From: Mycoavidus cysteinexigens
Lineage (GTDB): Bacteria; Pseudomonadota; Gammaproteobacteria; Burkholderiales; Burkholderiaceae
Direction: 5' to 3'
Assembly (NCBI RefSeq): GCF_003966915.1
Contig: NZ_AP018150.1
Coordinates: 2,480,001-2,544,000 of the forward strand
DNA length: 64,000 bases
Shown here: piece by piece, positions 61,692 through 64,000 of the stretch
How the letters are laid out: every line of letters starts with the position of its first letter
Numbering within the stretch: position 1 is the stretch's first letter
The notes under the pieces: model-generated
The model's database searches: none
What the model saw: only the letters and a program-made list of their open reading frames with translations
Told to the model about the DNA's origin: nothing
Made by a program: the position numbers and the translations under genes

Positions 61692-62147
61692 CTATAAAAT
61701 ACCAATAATCTGCACCTCAAAAGAAAGTGCTTGTCCCGCTAACGGGTGATTAAAATCAAAGAGTGCTCCGCTGGCGTCAATTTCTTTTAAAACACCAGCG
61801 TAACGCCCACCACTGGGCGCATTGAATTCAACCAAATCTCCTGGCACAAATTCATCGCTACTCACGCCATGGTCGCGCAAAGCCGCTAACGTTACTTTTT
61901 GAATCAGCTCCGGATTGCGCACTCCAAACGCCTGCTCTGGCATTAACCGAAAGGTAGAGTGGCTTCCTACCTTCATTCCGAGCAAAATAGCCTCAAGCGG
62001 CGGTGCGATCTGACCCGCTCCTAATAATAAGGTAGCCGGCCGATCGCCGAACGTATTCACGATATCCGCACCATCCGCTAACGAGAGGCGGTAGTGCAGT
62101 GTAACGTGCGAGCCTTGCTTCACTTCAGAAAGATTAATCAGGGTCAT
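61692..62147 (-). CDS. fkpB: FKBP-type peptidyl-prolyl cis-trans isomerase (SlpA/FkpB type)
   Basis: A small cytoplasmic FKBP-fold isomerase of 151 residues, SlyD-like with an insert-in-flap domain (residues about 70-125). It shows VTLHYRLSLADGADIVNTFG at the start, LEAILLGMKVGSHSTFRLMP and FDFNHPLAGQALSFEVQI at the end, all typical of FkpB/SlpA. It is first of a two-gene unit with ispH and divergent from radC. Confidence 0.93.
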   Translation of the reverse strand: MTLINLSEVKQGSHVTLHYRLSLADGADIVNTFGDRPATLLLGAGQIAPPLEAILLGMKVGSHSTFRLMPEQAFGVRNPELIQKVTLAALRDHGVSSDEFVPGDLVEFNAPSGGRYAGVLKEIDASGALFDFNHPLAGQALSFEVQIIGIL

Positions 62148-62236
62148 GCGATGCTAAATCAATATTTATCAAACCGGCGACCAAAAAGCCGCGCCGTAGA
62201 GCATAAAAAAACGATATTGTAAGCGACTTAGCTCAG

Positions 62237-62938
62237 ATGAGACAGTTAACGCCCCAAAGGGGGCACGCCATTCGCACTTGGCCCAATAGTGAGCGCCCGC
62301 GCGAAAAATTAGCTCAAGCCGGCCCTGCCGCTTTGTCAGATGCCGAGCTGCTCGCCATTTTCTTGCGCGTTGGAGTCGCCGGACAAAGCGCGGTTGACCT
62401 TGGCCGCACGTTAATCCATCACTTTGGTTCGTTACGCGCTTTATTAAACGCTTCACATGCAGATCTTAAAGCCGTGCATGGAATGGGCCCCGCCAAAATT
62501 GCTCAACTGCATGCGATGAGTGAACTGATCCAACGCGCGCTAGCCGAGCAATTACGCAATAACACCTATCTTGAGTCGCCTACGGCCGTACGAAATTATT
62601 TAAAATTGTTGATCGGCGCACGTCCTTATGAAGTTTTTGTTTGCTTATATCTGGATGCGCGCCATCGGCTAATTCGTGCGGAAGAATCAGCGCGCGGCAC
62701 ATTAACCCAAACCGTCGTCTATCCACGTGAAATTGCCAAACAAGCATTGCTATTAAACGCGGCATCTTTGATCGTAGCGCATAATCATCCATCAGGCGCT
62801 GTGGCCGCCAGCCCTGCCGACCGGCATTTGACTCAACAACTACAAACCGTGCTGGCGCTATTTGAGATAAAATTACTGGATCACTTTATCGTCGCTTCTA
62901 ACGCGATTTTGTCGTTTTCTGAAAAAGGCTGGATATAA
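62237..62938 (+). CDS. radC: RadC family JAB-domain protein
   Basis: RadC proteins combine a helix-hairpin-helix region (residues 15-100: RPREKLAQAGPAALSDAELL, and HGMGPAKIAQL) with a JAMM metal-site domain: ARGTLTQTVVYPREIAKQAL and the HxH-S-D set in IVAHNHPSGAVAASPADRHLT. The name comes from DNA repair, but the role is not firmly known. The 233-residue product has normal length. It is divergent from fkpB and leads toward rpmB. Confidence 0.95.
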   Translation: MRQLTPQRGHAIRTWPNSERPREKLAQAGPAALSDAELLAIFLRVGVAGQSAVDLGRTLIHHFGSLRALLNASHADLKAVHGMGPAKIAQLHAMSELIQRALAEQLRNNTYLESPTAVRNYLKLLIGARPYEVFVCLYLDARHRLIRAEESARGTLTQTVVYPREIAKQALLLNAASLIVAHNHPSGAVAASPADRHLTQQLQTVLALFEIKLLDHFIVASNAILSFSEKGWI

Positions 62939-62978
62939 AGCCAACCATAAAAACTCCTGCAACTTCTGCAAAATTGTA

Positions 62979-62987
62979 TGCTAGAAT
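62979..62987 (+). promoter_or_regulatory. Candidate extended -10 promoter for rpmB-rpmG
   Basis: TATGCTAGAAT (-10 TAGAAT at 62982-62987 with a TG just upstream) is an extended -10 element about 78 bases before the rpmB start. No good -35 at 16-18 bases was found. Confidence 0.4.
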
Positions 62988-63064
62988 TCGGCCTTTCGAT
63001 TTTTATTTTACAACGCGCTGTAGCGATTGTTACCGCGTAGAATTTAGCGTACCAGGAGTGCTCA

Positions 63065-63298
63065 ATGGCACGAAAATGTAAGGTAACTGGGAAAGGGCCA
63101 ATGGTTGGCAATAACGTTTCCCATGCCAATAATAGAACAAAACGCCGCTATTTACCGAATTTGCAGTATCGCCGCATCTGGGTAGAAAGCGAAAATCGTG
63201 ACGTGCGACTGCGCATCTCGAATGCCGCACTACGCCTGATCGACAAGATAGGAATTGATGCCGTGCTCGCTGATTTACGCGCACGTGGCGAAATTTAA
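63065..63298 (+). CDS. rpmB: 50S ribosomal protein L28
   Basis: L28 is a small 50S protein of 77 residues. It opens [20 protein letters not shown], as in all proteobacterial L28, and has [19 protein letters not shown]. The ATG follows an AGGAG site at about 63053. It is co-transcribed with rpmG, 10 bases downstream. Confidence 0.97.
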   Translation: MARKCKVTGKGPMVGNNVSHANNRTKRRYLPNLQYRRIWVESENRDVRLRISNAALRLIDKIGIDAVLADLRARGEI

Positions 63299-63308
63299 AG
63301 GATAAATC

Positions 63309-63476
63309 ATGGCTAAAGGCGGACGCGAAAAAATTAAGCTGGCATCATCGGCTGGCACAGGTCATTTTTATACCACGACAAAGAACAAACGCACACAACC
63401 AGGAAAGATGGAAATCATGAAATTCGATCCTGTCGTGCGTAAGCATGTTTCTTATACAGAAACTAAGCTGAAATAA
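63309..63476 (+). CDS. rpmG: 50S ribosomal protein L33
   Basis: L33 is a 55-residue 50S protein, beginning [20 protein letters not shown] and ending [11 protein letters not shown]. It lacks the Cys pairs of the zinc-binding form, the usual state in Burkholderia. An AAAGGA-like site precedes the ATG, and a terminator follows. Confidence 0.96.
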   Translation: MAKGGREKIKLASSAGTGHFYTTTKNKRTQPGKMEIMKFDPVVRKHVSYTETKLK

Positions 63477-63502
63477 ACGGTTTCAGACGACCTGATACAC
63501 CC

Positions 63503-63558
63503 AAACCCCGCCCAGCGCTGCTTTAGATTTTTTTGTAGCGACTGTGTGCGGGGTTTTT
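63503..63558 (+). terminator. Terminator after rpmB-rpmG
   Basis: AAACCCCGC (63503-63511) pairs with GCGGGGTTT (63548-63556), with partial pairing inside, and a run of Ts follows. The long loop makes it less certain than a compact hairpin. Confidence 0.65.
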
Positions 63559-63576
63559 GCTGCAAGTGGCTGGCAG

Positions 63577-64000
63577 ATGTCAAACCGCGAAAAATCTACC
63601 AACCCATTAAATTTCGATGTTGTCATCGTAGGCAGCGGCTTGGCCGGCTTAAGCGCAGCCCTGAAGCTCGCCCCCACTTTGCGCGTCGCGGTCATTGCTA
63701 AACGCTCGCTACACGATAGCGCGAGCGACTGGGCTCAAGGCGGAATTGCCGCTGCGCTGGATTCCGCTGACAGTATCGAAAACCATGTACAAGACACGCT
63801 GATTGCCGGCGGTGGCCTCTGTAATGAACACATCACCCGCTTTATCCTCGAACGAGGCGAATTAGCCATCAAATGGCTGCTTGAACAGGGCGTGCCTTTT
63901 ACCCGTGATGCCGCCAGCGAGCTGGGGTTTCACTTAACGCGCGAAGGCGGCCATAGCCACCGAAGAATTATGCACGCCGCAGATGCAACCGGCCATGCGG
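63577..64000 (+). CDS. nadB: L-aspartate oxidase NadB (3' end outside window)
   Basis: NadB oxidises L-aspartate to iminoaspartate, the first step of NAD synthesis. From ATG 63577 the frame is open to the window end (141 complete codons). It has the FAD-binding FDVVIVGSGLAGLSAALKLA near residues 13-32, SDWAQGGIAAAL, and FTRDAASELGFHLTREGGHS with residues of the dicarboxylate site. It is the first gene after the rpmG terminator. Confidence 0.95.
   Translation, partial: MSNREKSTNPLNFDVVIVGSGLAGLSAALKLAPTLRVAVIAKRSLHDSASDWAQGGIAAALDSADSIENHVQDTLIAGGGLCNEHITRFILERGELAIKWLLEQGVPFTRDAASELGFHLTREGGHSHRRIMHAADATGHA

Overview
The window is bacterial chromosome from a member of the Burkholderiaceae. 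Gene content and order (the dcw cluster mraZ-rsmH-ftsL-ftsI-murE-murF-mraY; carA-carB-greA; yhbY/rlmE-ftsH-folP-glmM; pstS-C-A-B-phoU; radC/rpmB-rpmG; coq7; a Burkholderia-type porin) are those of Burkholderia relatives. Base composition is near balanced rather than GC-rich, there are decaying genes (gloB, an IS5-type transposase, a glmM fragment), and there is a set of AT-rich, eukaryote-directed looking proteins. I infer a host-associated, genome-reduced lineage such as the fungal endosymbionts Mycoavidus or Candidatus Glomeribacter; the species itself is not proven by the sequence.

Layout. 1-7500: dcw division/peptidoglycan operon on the minus strand, read from a promoter that overlaps a three-repeat MraZ operator. 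7.9-13.6 kb: two tandem paralogous large proteins with a degenerate Fic/Doc-like motif; the second ends in an exact 351-bp-period tandem repeat. 13.7-22.1 kb: coq7, porin, fadD and the pst phosphate uptake operon. 22.1-27.4 kb: an accessory island between pstS and glmM holding an IS5-type pseudogene, a glmM fragment, a ShET2/EspL-like candidate cysteine protease, an F-box protein and an ankyrin relic. 27.4-42.7 kb: housekeeping genes (glmM, folP, ftsH, rlmE, yhbY, greA, carB, carA, rnhA, a methyltransferase, mltD, dnaQ) and a gloB pseudogene. 43-45.4 kb: a large protein with an HExxH zinc-protease motif. 46-54.8 kb: tRNA-Val followed by a compact virB2-virB11 type IV secretion operon including a short virB7 lipoprotein gene. 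54.8-55.7 kb: a probable minus-strand small RNA with an anti-Shine-Dalgarno CU-rich segment, then rnpB. 55.7-64 kb: pyrC, a branched-chain amino acid ABC transporter (livFGMH), ispH, an FKBP isomerase, radC, rpmB-rpmG and the start of nadB.

How it fits together: the core blocks make cell wall, pyrimidines, ubiquinone, folate and isoprenoids and import phosphate and amino acids. The accessory genes (Fic-like pair, ShET2-like, F-box, HExxH) look like a host-manipulation arsenal, and the VirB apparatus in the same window is a plausible export route. That link is inference: no coupling protein VirD4 and no VirB1 is encoded here, and no secretion signal can be proven by eye.
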